A stretch of DNA of 64,000 bases from Exiguobacterium mexicanum (GTDB lineage: Bacteria > Bacillota > Bacilli > Exiguobacteriales > Exiguobacteriaceae): the NCBI RefSeq assembly GCF_005960665.1, contig NZ_CP040676.1, positions 2,011,001 to 2,075,000 on the forward strand, read 5' to 3'. Below, piece after piece: positions 27,799-35,918 of the stretch (positions are counted from its first letter, which is position 1; each line of letters begins with the position of its first letter). The position numbers were made by a program, and so were the translations under genes. Below the pieces are notes generated by a model. The model searched no databases, had not been told where the DNA came from, and saw only the letters and a program-made list of their open reading frames with translations.

Positions 27799-28659
27799 TT
27801 ATGCTGATTCAAGGAGATGATTCCTGTACTGTACGGGAGTCATCTTTTTCATGTTCCATTGATAACGATGATGGTTGTAATAGTTAATGGTTTTTCGGAT
27901 TTCACGCTGTAGTGAATCGAACGTGGTACAGGCCTTTAACTCGACGATATCCTTGAAATGTCCAAAGAATGATTCCTGGACAGCGTTATCCCAACAGTTG
28001 CCCCGTCGGGACATGGATTGACCTAGCTTCATACGCTTCACCTCTTTCTGATAGGTCGGGCTCGTGTAGTGCCCTCCTTGATCTGAATGGATGAATGCGT
28101 CCTTGTCCAAGCGAATCCTCCGGTTCTTCCGTAAACGCTTCAACGTATCCAATACAATGTCGAGATTGATGTTCTCAGAGAGTTGATGCGCCAGTACCTC
28201 ATTGGTCGAACCGTCCACGATGGTCGAAAGATAGGCTCGCTTACCGTTCCCGTAAAATATGTAGGTGATATCGGTGAGAAGCACCTTGTAGGGAGTGCCC
28301 TGTTTGAATTCGCGTTTGAGGCGATTCGGCACCACCCGGTGCTCGGCCGTCGCCTTAATGAGCCGTTTGTATGGCTTCGCCTTGCGGATTGGACACACGA
28401 TGTTGTATTTCCGCATGATACGTCGGATACACTTCAGGTTCATCGTCACACCGAAATGACCAGACAGCACCATCTTGATCTGCCTAGCACCCTTCTTGCG
28501 CTTCTTGAAGTGGAACGCCTTCAGAACGAGGTCACGAAGAGCCACGTCTTTCGATTCGCGCTCCTGTCTGGTCTGTCTCCTCCGTTCCGAGAAATAGGCG
28601 TGGTATCCCTGACGTGACACCCCGGCCACCTGGCAGAGATGGCTGACCATCCCCTTCAT
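27799..28659 (-). CDS. IS3-family transposase OrfB (DDE catalytic subunit)
   Basis: 286 residues from the first ATG, but the frame is open farther upstream (codons for SQKYELIQGVIIKHK), as expected when it is made as an OrfAB fusion by a -1 frameshift. An HTH_21 region (RQIKMVLSGHFGVTMNLKCIRRIMRKYNI) is followed by an rve integrase core. The catalytic residues are Asp in LLTDITYI, Asp in FIHSDQGGHY and Glu in DNAVQESFFGHFK. It cuts and joins the element ends. No stop or frameshift breaks the domain. Confidence 0.92.
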   Translation of the reverse strand: MKGMVSHLCQVAGVSRQGYHAYFSERRRQTRQERESKDVALRDLVLKAFHFKKRKKGARQIKMVLSGHFGVTMNLKCIRRIMRKYNIVCPIRKAKPYKRLIKATAEHRVVPNRLKREFKQGTPYKVLLTDITYIFYGNGKRAYLSTIVDGSTNEVLAHQLSENINLDIVLDTLKRLRKNRRIRLDKDAFIHSDQGGHYTSPTYQKEVKRMKLGQSMSRRGNCWDNAVQESFFGHFKDIVELKACTTFDSLQREIRKTINYYNHHRYQWNMKKMTPVQYRNHLLESA

Positions 28660-28685
28660 TTTGTGCTTGATGATGACACCTTGAA

Positions 28686-29126
28686 TCAGCTCATACTTTT
28701 GCGATGCGTTAAGTCCAGCTTTCCTCTCCCTTCCGCCAGGCGGATCTCCTTTAATAGTTCGACCTCTGCTTTCAACAGTTTGTTTTCGGCCTCGAGCTTC
28801 GCGTACCGTTCTTCTGTCGACAGCTCTTTATCTCTCCAACGTCCTGAATTACTTGATCGTGTATCGCGCAGCCCCATTACCCCATCTTTTCGGTAAGCTC
28901 GTGTCCAACGATTTTTACAAGAACTCATACGCCGTTCACCGAGTACCTCCACATCGAATCCACATCCCCGGAAGATTTCCACAGGGAACTTTCCTTCCAA
29001 CGTCTGTGCTATAAAAAGTTCCTTAAACTCATCGGTATACGTGATCCCTTTCGGGCTCACAGATTTAACGTAAGGATTTGCGGCTAGCGCATCTATTTCT
29101 TTTGACGTAAATATCTTCTTCGACAC
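28686..29126 (-). CDS. IS3-family transposase OrfA (DNA-binding subunit)
   Basis: 146 residues. An N-terminal helix-turn-helix region (TDEFKELFIAQTLEGKFPVEIFRGCGFDVEVLG) is followed by the leucine-zipper-like coil YAKLEAENKLLKAEVELLKEIRLAE, which normally mediates OrfA/OrfAB assembly. The frame relation to OrfB requires a -1 shift. An AAAAG run at 28697-28701 (CAAAAG on the transcript), nine bases upstream of the OrfA stop, is the best slip site I see. Confidence 0.9.
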   Translation of the reverse strand: MSKKIFTSKEIDALAANPYVKSVSPKGITYTDEFKELFIAQTLEGKFPVEIFRGCGFDVEVLGERRMSSCKNRWTRAYRKDGVMGLRDTRSSNSGRWRDKELSTEERYAKLEAENKLLKAEVELLKEIRLAEGRGKLDLTHRKSMS

Positions 29127-29168
29127 TCGAATTCACTCCCAATATGATTTAGTCCAGTGTACACAAAA

Positions 29169-29211
29169 ACCCTGAGCAGTAGACTTTTTTTTAGTGTCTA
29201 CTACTCAGGGT
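29169..29211 (-). terminator. Inward-facing hairpin at the right end of the IS
   Basis: ACCCTGAGTAGTAGAC pairs with GTCTACTGCTCAGGGT (15 of 16) and is followed by TTTTGTG on the minus strand. Transcription entering from the neighbouring gene would meet it before orfA. Confidence 0.65.
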
Positions 29212-29214
29212 ACA

Positions 29215-29238
29215 GTTTAGCCGAGGGTCCCGTTTTTT
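29215..29238. terminator. Right arm of the split terminator
   Basis: TTAGCCGAGGGTCCCGTTTTTT, complementary to 27743-27763. It lies between the IS right end and the stop codon at 29240. Confidence 0.7.
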
Positions 29239-29239
29239 G

Positions 29240-30289
29240 TCATGTGAGGATGAGATAGAGGGCCTCATCCCGCTCGATGAATCGTTTCTCGCTCTCCAAA
29301 CGCAAAAACGTGAAAATCGACTCGAGCAACGTCCGGTCGTAGCGCCATTCGACACCGAGGTCCGTTTCGACTCGCTCGTTCGGTTCACCTAAAAGCGCAA
29401 TGAGGTCATCCGGCCGCTTCTGTAAATCGATGTCGATGCGTTCGACGCGCCCGTCAACAAACCGTAACTCCATCCCCTCATAGCGCCAAACGTCCCCTCG
29501 CTCCATCGGTTCACCAATCTCATCGAGGACGGTTTGTTCCCGTTTGTTCATCAGCCCTTCGATCGTCTCAATCGAGTGACCTGTCTGAGCTTCGACTTCG
29601 ATTTCAATCAACTCGGCCCGATCAAGATCGAACTGCCCGGCGACGGTCTCAGCTTGTTCCGGCAACAAGGCAAACGCCAAGTCATCGTCTTCTGTCAGCG
29701 TCACGACCTCAGTCTCGGTCACCGTCGACCCATCGATGACAGCGACGGCTTTCACGTCATAACGACCCGGCATACGCTCGAGCTCCACCTCACCGCCCCC
29801 CTCATCAATTCGACCGACTTGTGCACCGTCCACCCACACGTTCGTCAACGGTACGTCCGATGTCACAACGAGCGTCTTCGGCAACAATTCAATCCGATAG
29901 TCCGAGAAACCAAACCGTCCTGCCCCCGTATCGACGAGCCGGAACAACCCATCCGTCTCCATACCTTGCTCCCGGTCGGCGCGGTCCCGCGCTACTTCCG
30001 AGATGGCCTCGCCCCGAATCGTTTTCTCTTCATTCAACCAGCCCATGAAGCGGAGCGCCTCGGCTCGCGTCAGCGGTTCCGATTCATACTCGACGTTCTC
30101 CTGGAAGAAGCTGACGTCCTCGTTCAACAGCGCCTCTTTGAACCGGACATGAGTCTTGTCATTGGCTGCTGCCGGTTGATATCCCCAGCGATAGACGGCC
30201 CCGGCGATCAGCCCGAGCACGATTGTCGCAAGGAGGACATAATAGATTCGCCTCCGCCGTACCGTTTTTTTCGATCGTACATACGCCAT
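29240..30289 (-). CDS. Membrane-anchored extracytoplasmic protein, TcaA/YvbJ-like
   Basis: 349 residues from ATG 30289 (GAGAGGAAG upstream). A short, very basic cytoplasmic start (RSKKTVRRRR) is followed by one membrane helix (IYYVLLATIVLGLIAGAVY, about 15-33); the rest is outside the cell. Residues 45-130 look like an NTF2-like helical domain. A beta domain with VPLTNVWVDGAQVG resembles the small domains repeated in TcaA-type cell-wall proteins. The C-terminal part contains two short repeats (LDEIGEPMERGDVWRYEGMELRF and ALLGEPNERVETDLGVEWRYD) like lipoprotein-type beta modules. Function is inferred only as envelope related. I see no zinc ribbon, unlike YvbJ. Confidence 0.6.
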   Translation of the reverse strand: MAYVRSKKTVRRRRIYYVLLATIVLGLIAGAVYRWGYQPAAANDKTHVRFKEALLNEDVSFFQENVEYESEPLTRAEALRFMGWLNEEKTIRGEAISEVARDRADREQGMETDGLFRLVDTGAGRFGFSDYRIELLPKTLVVTSDVPLTNVWVDGAQVGRIDEGGGEVELERMPGRYDVKAVAVIDGSTVTETEVVTLTEDDDLAFALLPEQAETVAGQFDLDRAELIEIEVEAQTGHSIETIEGLMNKREQTVLDEIGEPMERGDVWRYEGMELRFVDGRVERIDIDLQKRPDDLIALLGEPNERVETDLGVEWRYDRTLLESIFTFLRLESEKRFIERDEALYLILT

Positions 30290-30420
30290 CCGTTTACTTC
30301 CTCTCTTGATTGCTGTTGTTTCTAGTCTAAGACGATTCATCCTCCCGGACAATCATTCTTCCGCCTGAATTTCCATGTTATGATGAAGTGGAATAGTCAT
30401 TTACGAATGGAGGAACCCAC

Positions 30421-30849
30421 ATGCACACTGAAGCCAACTGTATTTTTTGTAAAATCGTCCAGAACGAGATTCCTTCTTATAAGGTATACGAGGACGACGC
30501 CGTCGTCGCGTTCCTCGATATCTCGCAGGTCACGAAAGGCCATACGCTCGTCATCCCAAAACATCACGCCCGAAACATTTATGAACTGCCAGCCGACGTC
30601 GCCCGGGACGTCTTCCAAGCCGTGCCTTCTATCGCAAACGCCATCCAGCGCGAGACGGGTGCGATCGGCATGAACATCCTATCGAACGCCGAAGCAATCG
30701 CCGGACAAACGGTTTACCATTTCCATATGCATCTGTTGCCACGCTATGGCGAGACAGATGGATTTGACGCAAAATGGGAGACGCACCAAGACGATTACTC
30801 CACTGAAGACATGCAAGCCATCGCTGCCGGCATCAAAGCGAAGCTATGA
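30421..30849 (+). CDS. hit: HIT-family hydrolase Hit
   Basis: 142 residues. The HIT catalytic triad His-X-His-X-His is VYHFHMHLLPR near residues 98-108, and the N-terminal CIFCKIV with two cysteines is the partial zinc site. IPSYKVYEDDAVVAFLDISQVTKGHTLVIPKHH is the usual family opening. HIT enzymes hydrolyse nucleoside phosphoramidates or dinucleotides (family knowledge). In B. subtilis hit is next to ecsA; here an IS and two other genes lie between. ATG 30421 follows AATGGAGG. Confidence 0.93.
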   Translation: MHTEANCIFCKIVQNEIPSYKVYEDDAVVAFLDISQVTKGHTLVIPKHHARNIYELPADVARDVFQAVPSIANAIQRETGAIGMNILSNAEAIAGQTVYHFHMHLLPRYGETDGFDAKWETHQDDYSTEDMQAIAAGIKAKL

Positions 30850-30853
30850 AAAA

Positions 30854-30885
30854 ATGGACCGCCGCTCCTGGAGCGACCGGTCCAT
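30854..30885 (+). terminator. Hairpin downstream of hit
   Basis: ATGGACCG...CGGTCCAT with an inner CGCTCC-TGGAGCG extension; the T tail is weak (TTGTCTTATG). Confidence 0.6.
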
Positions 30886-30899
30886 TGTCTTATGTGCCC

Positions 30900-31235
30900 T
30901 TATGACGAATTGATCGAATCGAGATGACGTTTCCGCTCTTCCTCGATTTGGGCCCGTTCGACTTGTAATTTAATCGCTTGCTCGTACAACTGTTGCCGCG
31001 ATTTGACAGATTCCGCTTGTTCGAATTCTTTTCTTAACAAATTTAGACGGGCGTCTATTTCAACGAGTCGCTTTTCAAGCAAAGTTTGTTTACGCGTCTG
31101 TTCATTCTGTTCCGACGCTTCATATCCCGCCTCGAGTGCTTCCAATATTGTCTGTGCCCAAGGGTCATCTCCCCGTCGCTTGGCCGCGTTATACAGGTCT
31201 AGCATGTCATCAACCCAACGCTTTTGCATGTTCAC
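30900..31235 (-). CDS. Small coiled-coil protein, unknown function
   Basis: 111 residues from GTG 31235, which has AAGGTG seven bases upstream; an ATG two codons in would be farther from the ribosome site. After a helical start (KRWVDDMLDLYNAAKRRGDDPWAQTILEALEAGYE) the remaining 70 residues are rich in Glu, Lys, Arg, Gln and Leu in heptad-like order, so a long coiled coil is likely. No signal or membrane segment. No family recognised. It is flanked by hit and the YhaH-like gene on the other strand. Confidence 0.7.
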   Translation of the reverse strand: MNMQKRWVDDMLDLYNAAKRRGDDPWAQTILEALEAGYEASEQNEQTRKQTLLEKRLVEIDARLNLLRKEFEQAESVKSRQQLYEQAIKLQVERAQIEEERKRHLDSINSS

Positions 31236-31403
31236 TGGAGGTCACCTTCCTTTACCCATAGTTTAAAATAAAATGATTTTTCGGTCAAAATTGAATGTTC
31301 TGAAAATTTTTATTTAAGATATAGGTTTTTAATCACTCTTTTTTGGTAAAATAATATGAAAAGAATGTATTGTAGCATCAGTGTGCTTGAGGAGGGGAAT
31401 GTA

Positions 31404-31760
31404 TTGTCGAGTCACAATCGTCGAGAGTGGGTTGCATTTGGCTTCGTCGTAGCGTTTTTAGGGGTTGCGACCGTGAAGAAAATCGCCCGTGGAACGGCAA
31501 ATGACGCCGCGGCCAATCAACACCGGGCGTCCACAATCACTACGTTGAAAGAACAATTCCAAAAAGTTGCCAAGGACGCGTCGCAAGTGGCCGCGGCCGG
31601 TAAATTGCAAGGGAAAGAATTGACGGATCAAGTGAAAGCCGAAGTCGAACGTTATCAACAAGACATTCAGCCTTCAATCGAGCGGATCCAAGGAAACCTA
31701 GACGAGCTTTCGAACGTACAGTCAGACATGACCGAAGCGAAAGCGGAAAAGACCAACTGA
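31404..31760 (+). CDS. YhaH/YtxH-like membrane protein
   Basis: 118 residues from TTG 31404 with GGAGGGG six bases upstream; the longer frame from 31356 has no such site. One N-terminal membrane helix (WVAFGFVVAFLGVATV) is followed by an Ala/Gln/Lys/Glu-rich helical tail that probably forms a coiled coil. Size and location between hit and hpr match yhaH of B. subtilis. Sequence similarity is only general, so the name rests mainly on synteny. Confidence 0.6.
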   Translation: MSSHNRREWVAFGFVVAFLGVATVKKIARGTANDAAANQHRASTITTLKEQFQKVAKDASQVAAAGKLQGKELTDQVKAEVERYQQDIQPSIERIQGNLDELSNVQSDMTEAKAEKTN

Positions 31761-31820
31761 CCGGTCTGTTGTCATCGCCCGTCGTTTTAGTCACATTGTA
31801 TCCGGAAAGGATGGATCGAC

Positions 31821-32384
31821 ATGGAACATGAAAAAGAATTCACTGGCCCTGAGGCCATGCTCTATAGTCATAAAATCATTCAACTTAGTAAGGCATTGTG
31901 GAAGACGGTCGAGAAAGACTGGCAGAATTGGATCAAGCCGTTCGATTTGAACATTAACGAACACCATATTTTATGGATCGCTCACGCCCTCGGCGGCGCC
32001 TCGATCTCAGAGATCGCCAAATACGGGGTTATGCACGTATCGACGGCGTTCAACTTCTCGAAGAAACTCGAAGACCGCGGTTTACTCACGTTCTTGAAAA
32101 AGGAGACGGACAAACGAAACACGTACGTCCAATTGACGCCTGAAGGTGAAGCGCTCTTGCTCGAGACGATTCATGCGTTCGATCCGGAAGAGAACGGCGT
32201 CTTCCGCGCCTCCCTCCCGCTCCAAGAATTGTACGGGAAATTCCCGGACTTGACGGACATCACCGCGATCGTTCGCCGCTTGTATGGCGACAACTTCATG
32301 GACATCTTCGCTGAAACGTCGAAGATGATCACAGAAGAAGCCGGACGTCGCCCTGAGGATGACGAGATCAGTAAAGAAGCTTGA
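31821..32384 (+). CDS. hpr: HTH-type regulator Hpr (ScoC), MarR family
   Basis: 187 residues. [66 protein letters not shown] is nearly the same as B. subtilis Hpr/ScoC. It includes the recognition helix of the winged helix and the wing [14 protein letters not shown]. ScoC represses exoprotease, peptide transport and other transition-state genes (family knowledge). It ends tail-to-tail with yhaI, overlapping it by 17 bases. The conserved location beside prsA and ecs suggests joint control of secretion. Confidence 0.95.
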   Translation: MEHEKEFTGPEAMLYSHKIIQLSKALWKTVEKDWQNWIKPFDLNINEHHILWIAHALGGASISEIAKYGVMHVSTAFNFSKKLEDRGLLTFLKKETDKRNTYVQLTPEGEALLLETIHAFDPEENGVFRASLPLQELYGKFPDLTDITAIVRRLYGDNFMDIFAETSKMITEEAGRRPEDDEISKEA

Positions 32385-32715
32385 CCTGCCGATACAGCGG
32401 TTCCGTGACGTCTAGCGCCATTCCTTGGCGCACGCACGCCTCGAGAATCGTCTCGGCCTCTAAATGAGGATGAAGCATGCCGACGAAATGAACGAGCAAA
32501 GGCTCTACGGACGACAGACCGTAGCGCGCTTGCTCGTTTTGTCGTTCTCGGATATCATCAAGCAGCGCGAAAAACGCGACGACTTCTTGCCGTGTCAGAT
32601 TCGCCTTGAGCACCTCATGTTCAAAGGGCCGCTCCGACCAATCGACCGCCCCGAGCAACAGTTCCATTTGAAACGATAATTGATTGATTTTCTCTTCTAA
32701 CGACACGTTCTCCAC
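32368..32715 (-). CDS. yhaI: YhaI-family protein (DUF1878)
   Basis: 115 residues, all helical, with the family pattern: an N-terminal coil ([19 protein letters not shown]), [30 protein letters not shown] and [25 protein letters not shown] near the C-terminus. Function unknown. Located between hpr and prsA, as in Bacillus. Its 3' end overlaps hpr's 3' end by 17 bases on the opposite strand. Confidence 0.85.
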   Translation of the reverse strand: MENVSLEEKINQLSFQMELLLGAVDWSERPFEHEVLKANLTRQEVVAFFALLDDIRERQNEQARYGLSSVEPLLVHFVGMLHPHLEAETILEACVRQGMALDVTEPLYRQVKLLY

Positions 32716-32857
32716 CCCATCATTTCACATTCTCTTTCATCATTATACGACACGTTTCTGTGCTATGATACTACACAGGCAAGAGAACAGCTGTTATCAT
32801 TAACAAAATGTGGTATAGTCGGATTTAGAAACTTATAGATTTTTAGGGGTGGAATAT

Positions 32858-33856
32858 ATGTCAAACGGAATGACGAACGAACCGAACAAACAAAACAAGA
32901 AGTTTTCAACAGGCGCCCTCGTCGGCGCATCAGCGATTGCACTTCTCATCGGTGTCGGCGGCACATATGCGGCGACAAACGGCGGGTCTTCGGACAACTC
33001 AGAAGTTGTTTCCTTTGAAGGCGGCGAAGTGACACGCGGCGAGATCGCGGACATGAGCTACGACCGTATGGTCCCACAACTAGCTTTCCAAGAAACGATG
33101 AACGAGTTGCTTGAAAAAGAATACGGCGACAAAGTCGAACAAGACAAAGTTGACGAAGAGTTCAGCAAGACTGAAGAGCAGTTCAACTCGAAAGAAGAGT
33201 TCGAGCAAGCGATTCAACAAGCCGGTATGACTGACACGGACGAGTTCAAAGAAGCGCTCCGCGGACAAATGCTCGTCGATGCAGCGAAGTCAGAACTCGT
33301 CGAAGTGACGGACGAAGACATCGAGGCACAATTCGCGAAAGAGAACGTCGAAGTCAAAGCGAGCCACATCCTCGTTGAGACAGAAGAAGAAGCCCAAGCG
33401 ATCATCAAAGAATTGAACGATGGCGCCGACTTCGCAGACGTCGCGAAAGAGAAATCGACAGACACAGGTTCTGGTGAAAAAGGTGGCGACCTCGGTTACT
33501 TCTCAGCCGGCGCCATGGTCCCAGAGTTTGAAGAATACGCGTTCCAAGAAGACGTGGTCGGAAAAGTCTCTGAGCCGGTCCAATCACAATTCGGTTTCCA
33601 CGTCATCAAAGTCATGGATCGTAAAGAAAAAGATCTTAAACTCGAAGACGAGAAAGATCGCATCCGTGAAGAATTGGCAACTGAAAAAGCAGCCTCTGTC
33701 GACGCGAACAAGATCTACGCCGAGTTGATCGAGAAATATAACGTCGACGTGAAAGATGCGAAAGCTTCAACACAGTTCGACGCTGTGAAAGACGCCATCA
33801 AAGCGTCAGAAGAAGGTACAGAAGAAGCACCGGCCGAAGAATCGACCGAGCAATAA
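32858..33856 (+). CDS. prsA: Foldase PrsA, parvulin-type, without a lipobox cysteine
   Basis: 332 residues from ATG 32858 with AGGGGTGG upstream. A basic N-terminus (NKQNKKFS) and hydrophobic segment (GALVGASAIALLIGVGGTYAATNGG) are followed by a SurA-like N-terminal half and a parvulin rotamase core (VKASHILVETEEEAQAIIKELNDGADFADVAKEKSTD, GGDLGYFSAGAMVPEFEEYAF, VQSQFGFHVIKV). The C-terminus is acidic (TEEAPAEESTEQ). PrsA folds secreted proteins outside the membrane. The Bacillus protein is a lipoprotein with Cys after the signal; this one has no cysteine anywhere, so it is anchored by an uncleaved helix or released by signal peptidase I. A strong terminator follows. Confidence 0.93.
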   Translation: MSNGMTNEPNKQNKKFSTGALVGASAIALLIGVGGTYAATNGGSSDNSEVVSFEGGEVTRGEIADMSYDRMVPQLAFQETMNELLEKEYGDKVEQDKVDEEFSKTEEQFNSKEEFEQAIQQAGMTDTDEFKEALRGQMLVDAAKSELVEVTDEDIEAQFAKENVEVKASHILVETEEEAQAIIKELNDGADFADVAKEKSTDTGSGEKGGDLGYFSAGAMVPEFEEYAFQEDVVGKVSEPVQSQFGFHVIKVMDRKEKDLKLEDEKDRIREELATEKAASVDANKIYAELIEKYNVDVKDAKASTQFDAVKDAIKASEEGTEEAPAEESTEQ

Positions 33857-33858
33857 GC

Positions 33859-33887
33859 AAAAGACGTCCCGCGGGACGTCTTTTTTG
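33859..33887. terminator. Terminator between prsA and yhaM
   Basis: AAAGACGTCCC-GCGGGACGTCTTTTTT palindrome right after the prsA stop; it can serve both convergent genes. Confidence 0.92.
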
Positions 33888-33894
33888 TATGCCT

Positions 33895-34824
33895 TCATAG
33901 CTTCGGTTTATAAAACGCACGGTTATCGAGTGCCATGACCCGCTCAGTGAACGCTCCGGGTTCGATCCCCTCGAACGCCTTCTCGAACATGTTCATCCGG
34001 GCATCGATATTGTCGATGAAGAACAACATCTCAGCTTCCGGGAGCTGTGGCGCGTTCGCCGATCCCCACTCCGGTTTCCCGTGATGACTGAGGACGAGAT
34101 GTTGGAGCAACGTCACGACTTCGCGGTCGGTCCCGAGTTCTCGGGCCACGACCTCGATTTCAGACGCCATGAGCGACAAGTGGCCGAGCAGTTTCCCTTC
34201 AAGCGTATACTCCGGCGTGATCGCATCCGACAACTCGATCACTTTCGCCAAGTCGTGGAGCACGACACCTGAGACGAGCAAATCACGATTCAATTGCGGG
34301 TACAAGTCACACATCGTTTCAGCGAGTTTCAGCATCGACAAGACATGGAACGCAAGGCCCGAATAGACCGCATGGTGGTGTCGCACCGCAGCCGGATACG
34401 TGAAGTAAGCGCCTTCGTTCCGGTCGACGAGCGCAGTCACGAGCTCACGCATGCCCGCGTGTCCGATCGCATCGATATAGCCGCGAATCCCCGTCTCGAG
34501 TTCTGACTTCGGCACTGGGGCCGAGCGCACGTATGGCGCGATGTCCGTCTCACCTTCGATGATGGAGATTTGTTTCAACTTCAACTGGGTCCGGCCACGG
34601 TAGTCCATCACTTCCCCGGAAGCATGGACAATCTTTTTCGTCGCATATTTTTCCGTATCGGCACTGTCCCATACTTTCGTCTCAATCTCCCCGCTCTCGT
34701 CGCATAGGATGAGCGTCAAATATGGTTTGCCGTTCCCGGCGAGTCCTCGATACGATTGTTTAATCATCACATATTGGTTCAACGTGTCGCCCACTTTGAG
34801 CTGCCCGATTTTAGTAGTCGTCAA
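33895..34824 (-). CDS. yhaM: 3'-5' exoribonuclease YhaM
   Basis: 309 residues from TTG 34824 (AGAGGTG six bases upstream). An N-terminal OB-fold (VGDTLNQYVMIKQSYRGLAGNGKPYLTLILCDESGEIETKVWD) binds nucleic acid. A C-terminal HD domain has the metal ligands in HHHAVYSGLAFH, VVLHDLAK and LSHHGKPEWG. YhaM degrades RNA from the 3' end and takes part in mRNA turnover (family knowledge). B. subtilis YhaM has 314 residues. It is convergent with prsA, as in the conserved Bacillus block. Confidence 0.94.
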   Translation of the reverse strand: MTTTKIGQLKVGDTLNQYVMIKQSYRGLAGNGKPYLTLILCDESGEIETKVWDSADTEKYATKKIVHASGEVMDYRGRTQLKLKQISIIEGETDIAPYVRSAPVPKSELETGIRGYIDAIGHAGMRELVTALVDRNEGAYFTYPAAVRHHHAVYSGLAFHVLSMLKLAETMCDLYPQLNRDLLVSGVVLHDLAKVIELSDAITPEYTLEGKLLGHLSLMASEIEVVARELGTDREVVTLLQHLVLSHHGKPEWGSANAPQLPEAEMLFFIDNIDARMNMFEKAFEGIEPGAFTERVMALDNRAFYKPKL

Positions 34825-34939
34825 AAAAAGCACCTCTCTTCTTGTCAGTACCTTCATCTTAACGAAAGTTCACGTGAGATGCCAACTTTCTTAGGAAAGC
34901 GGGAATACTTGAGGGAGAAGGAGATTGGGGGAATGGAAG

Positions 34940-35857
34940 ATGAGTTGGAAATGGTATACACGACCCGAAGAAATCGTACAGGTCGACAATCACTATGAGG
35001 AAGCGTACACGTATTGGCTCGAACAATTGACGACGGCGAAAGTGACAAAAATCATCGTCGAACGCGATTATATGTACGGATCGCTCACGCTCGATTATGA
35101 ACAGTTGGGACGCGAACCACAAAAAATCGGGCACTATTTCGTGACCCGGGACTTTTTATGGACAATCGGATTCGATGAGCTGTATTGCGAGACAGTGGCC
35201 CCGAAGCAGTACGACTCGCCAATCGAGGCGTTCTATGACCTGCTCTCTGAAAAGATGGACTATTATTTCCACGGCATCGATGAGTATGAAGAACGCTTGA
35301 TGATGACCCAACGCGAGATGAGCGGGCAAGTCCCGCCCGAATTTATGAATGAGATTTTCGGGCTCCGCAGCGAGATTGAACGATGGTCTGACACTGTCGT
35401 CCCGTACCGCGAACTGCTCATGGCCGGGCGCGAGGCGTTTCTCGACATGGACTTAAACGAATTGAAAGCGTATCGTCTCGCCAAATATCGCGTCAATCGT
35501 CTTCTAACGTTGATCGAACATTACCAAGAAGACGTCATCGCGATGACCGATTTGGCTGCGACGTTATCAAACTTCCGTGGCAACGAGATCATGAAGGCGC
35601 TCACCGTTTTCACGGCCTTGACGACGCCCGTCGTCGCGTTCGGTGCGGTCTGGGGCATGAATTTCAAACAAATGCCCGAGCTCGAGTGGCCGCTCGGCTA
35701 TTTGTTCGCCTGGCTTATGATCATCGGCTTTACGGTTTTGATCTATTTCTGGTTAAAGCAAAAAAATTGGATTGGGTCGCTCCTGCAATTCCCGAATCAA
35801 ATCCGTAGCCAAGAAAAGTTAGATAAACAGCGCAACAAACGAAATAAGCAAAACTAG
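34940..35857 (+). CDS. CorA-family magnesium transporter
   Basis: 305 residues from ATG 34940, with GGGGG eight bases upstream; a TTG at 34925 is too close to its own ribosome site. A long cytoplasmic part rich in acidic helices is followed by two C-terminal membrane helices. The first (IMKALTVFTALTTPVVAFGAVWGMNF) ends in the family signature GMNF, followed by the MPEL-type loop and the second helix (FAWLMIIGFTVLIYFWL). It resembles the YfjQ branch of CorA. It transports Mg2+ or related divalent ions as a pentamer (family knowledge). Confidence 0.88.
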   Translation: MSWKWYTRPEEIVQVDNHYEEAYTYWLEQLTTAKVTKIIVERDYMYGSLTLDYEQLGREPQKIGHYFVTRDFLWTIGFDELYCETVAPKQYDSPIEAFYDLLSEKMDYYFHGIDEYEERLMMTQREMSGQVPPEFMNEIFGLRSEIERWSDTVVPYRELLMAGREAFLDMDLNELKAYRLAKYRVNRLLTLIEHYQEDVIAMTDLAATLSNFRGNEIMKALTVFTALTTPVVAFGAVWGMNFKQMPELEWPLGYLFAWLMIIGFTVLIYFWLKQKNWIGSLLQFPNQIRSQEKLDKQRNKRNKQN

Positions 35858-35864
35858 CAAAAAA

Positions 35865-35878
35865 CGAACAAAAGTTCG
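35865..35878. promoter_or_regulatory. Perfect LexA (DinR) box upstream of dinB
   Basis: CGAACAAAAGTTCG has perfect CGAAC/GTTCG arms separated by four bases, the Bacillota SOS box. It directly precedes a TATACT -10 element (35880-35885), 41 bases upstream of the dinB start. Confidence 0.9.
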
Positions 35879-35918
35879 GTATACTGAAAGGAGCAGATGA
35901 TACAGAAAGGTGATGTTC

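Larger units (their letters stand above)
27766..29214 (-). mobile_element. IS3-family (IS150-type) insertion sequence, 1449 bp
   Basis: Two overlapping-frame transposase genes lie between imperfect inverted repeats. The left end TGTACCCCTTGTAAAGGACA and the right end (reversed) TGTACCCTGAGTAGTAGACA share 21 of the first 29 positions and give the TG...CA ends of IS3 elements. The bases just outside (AATC on the left, GTTT on the right) show no direct target duplication. The element lies in the loop between the two arms of a terminator. Frames are open and the DDE triad is intact, so it may be active. Confidence 0.85.
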
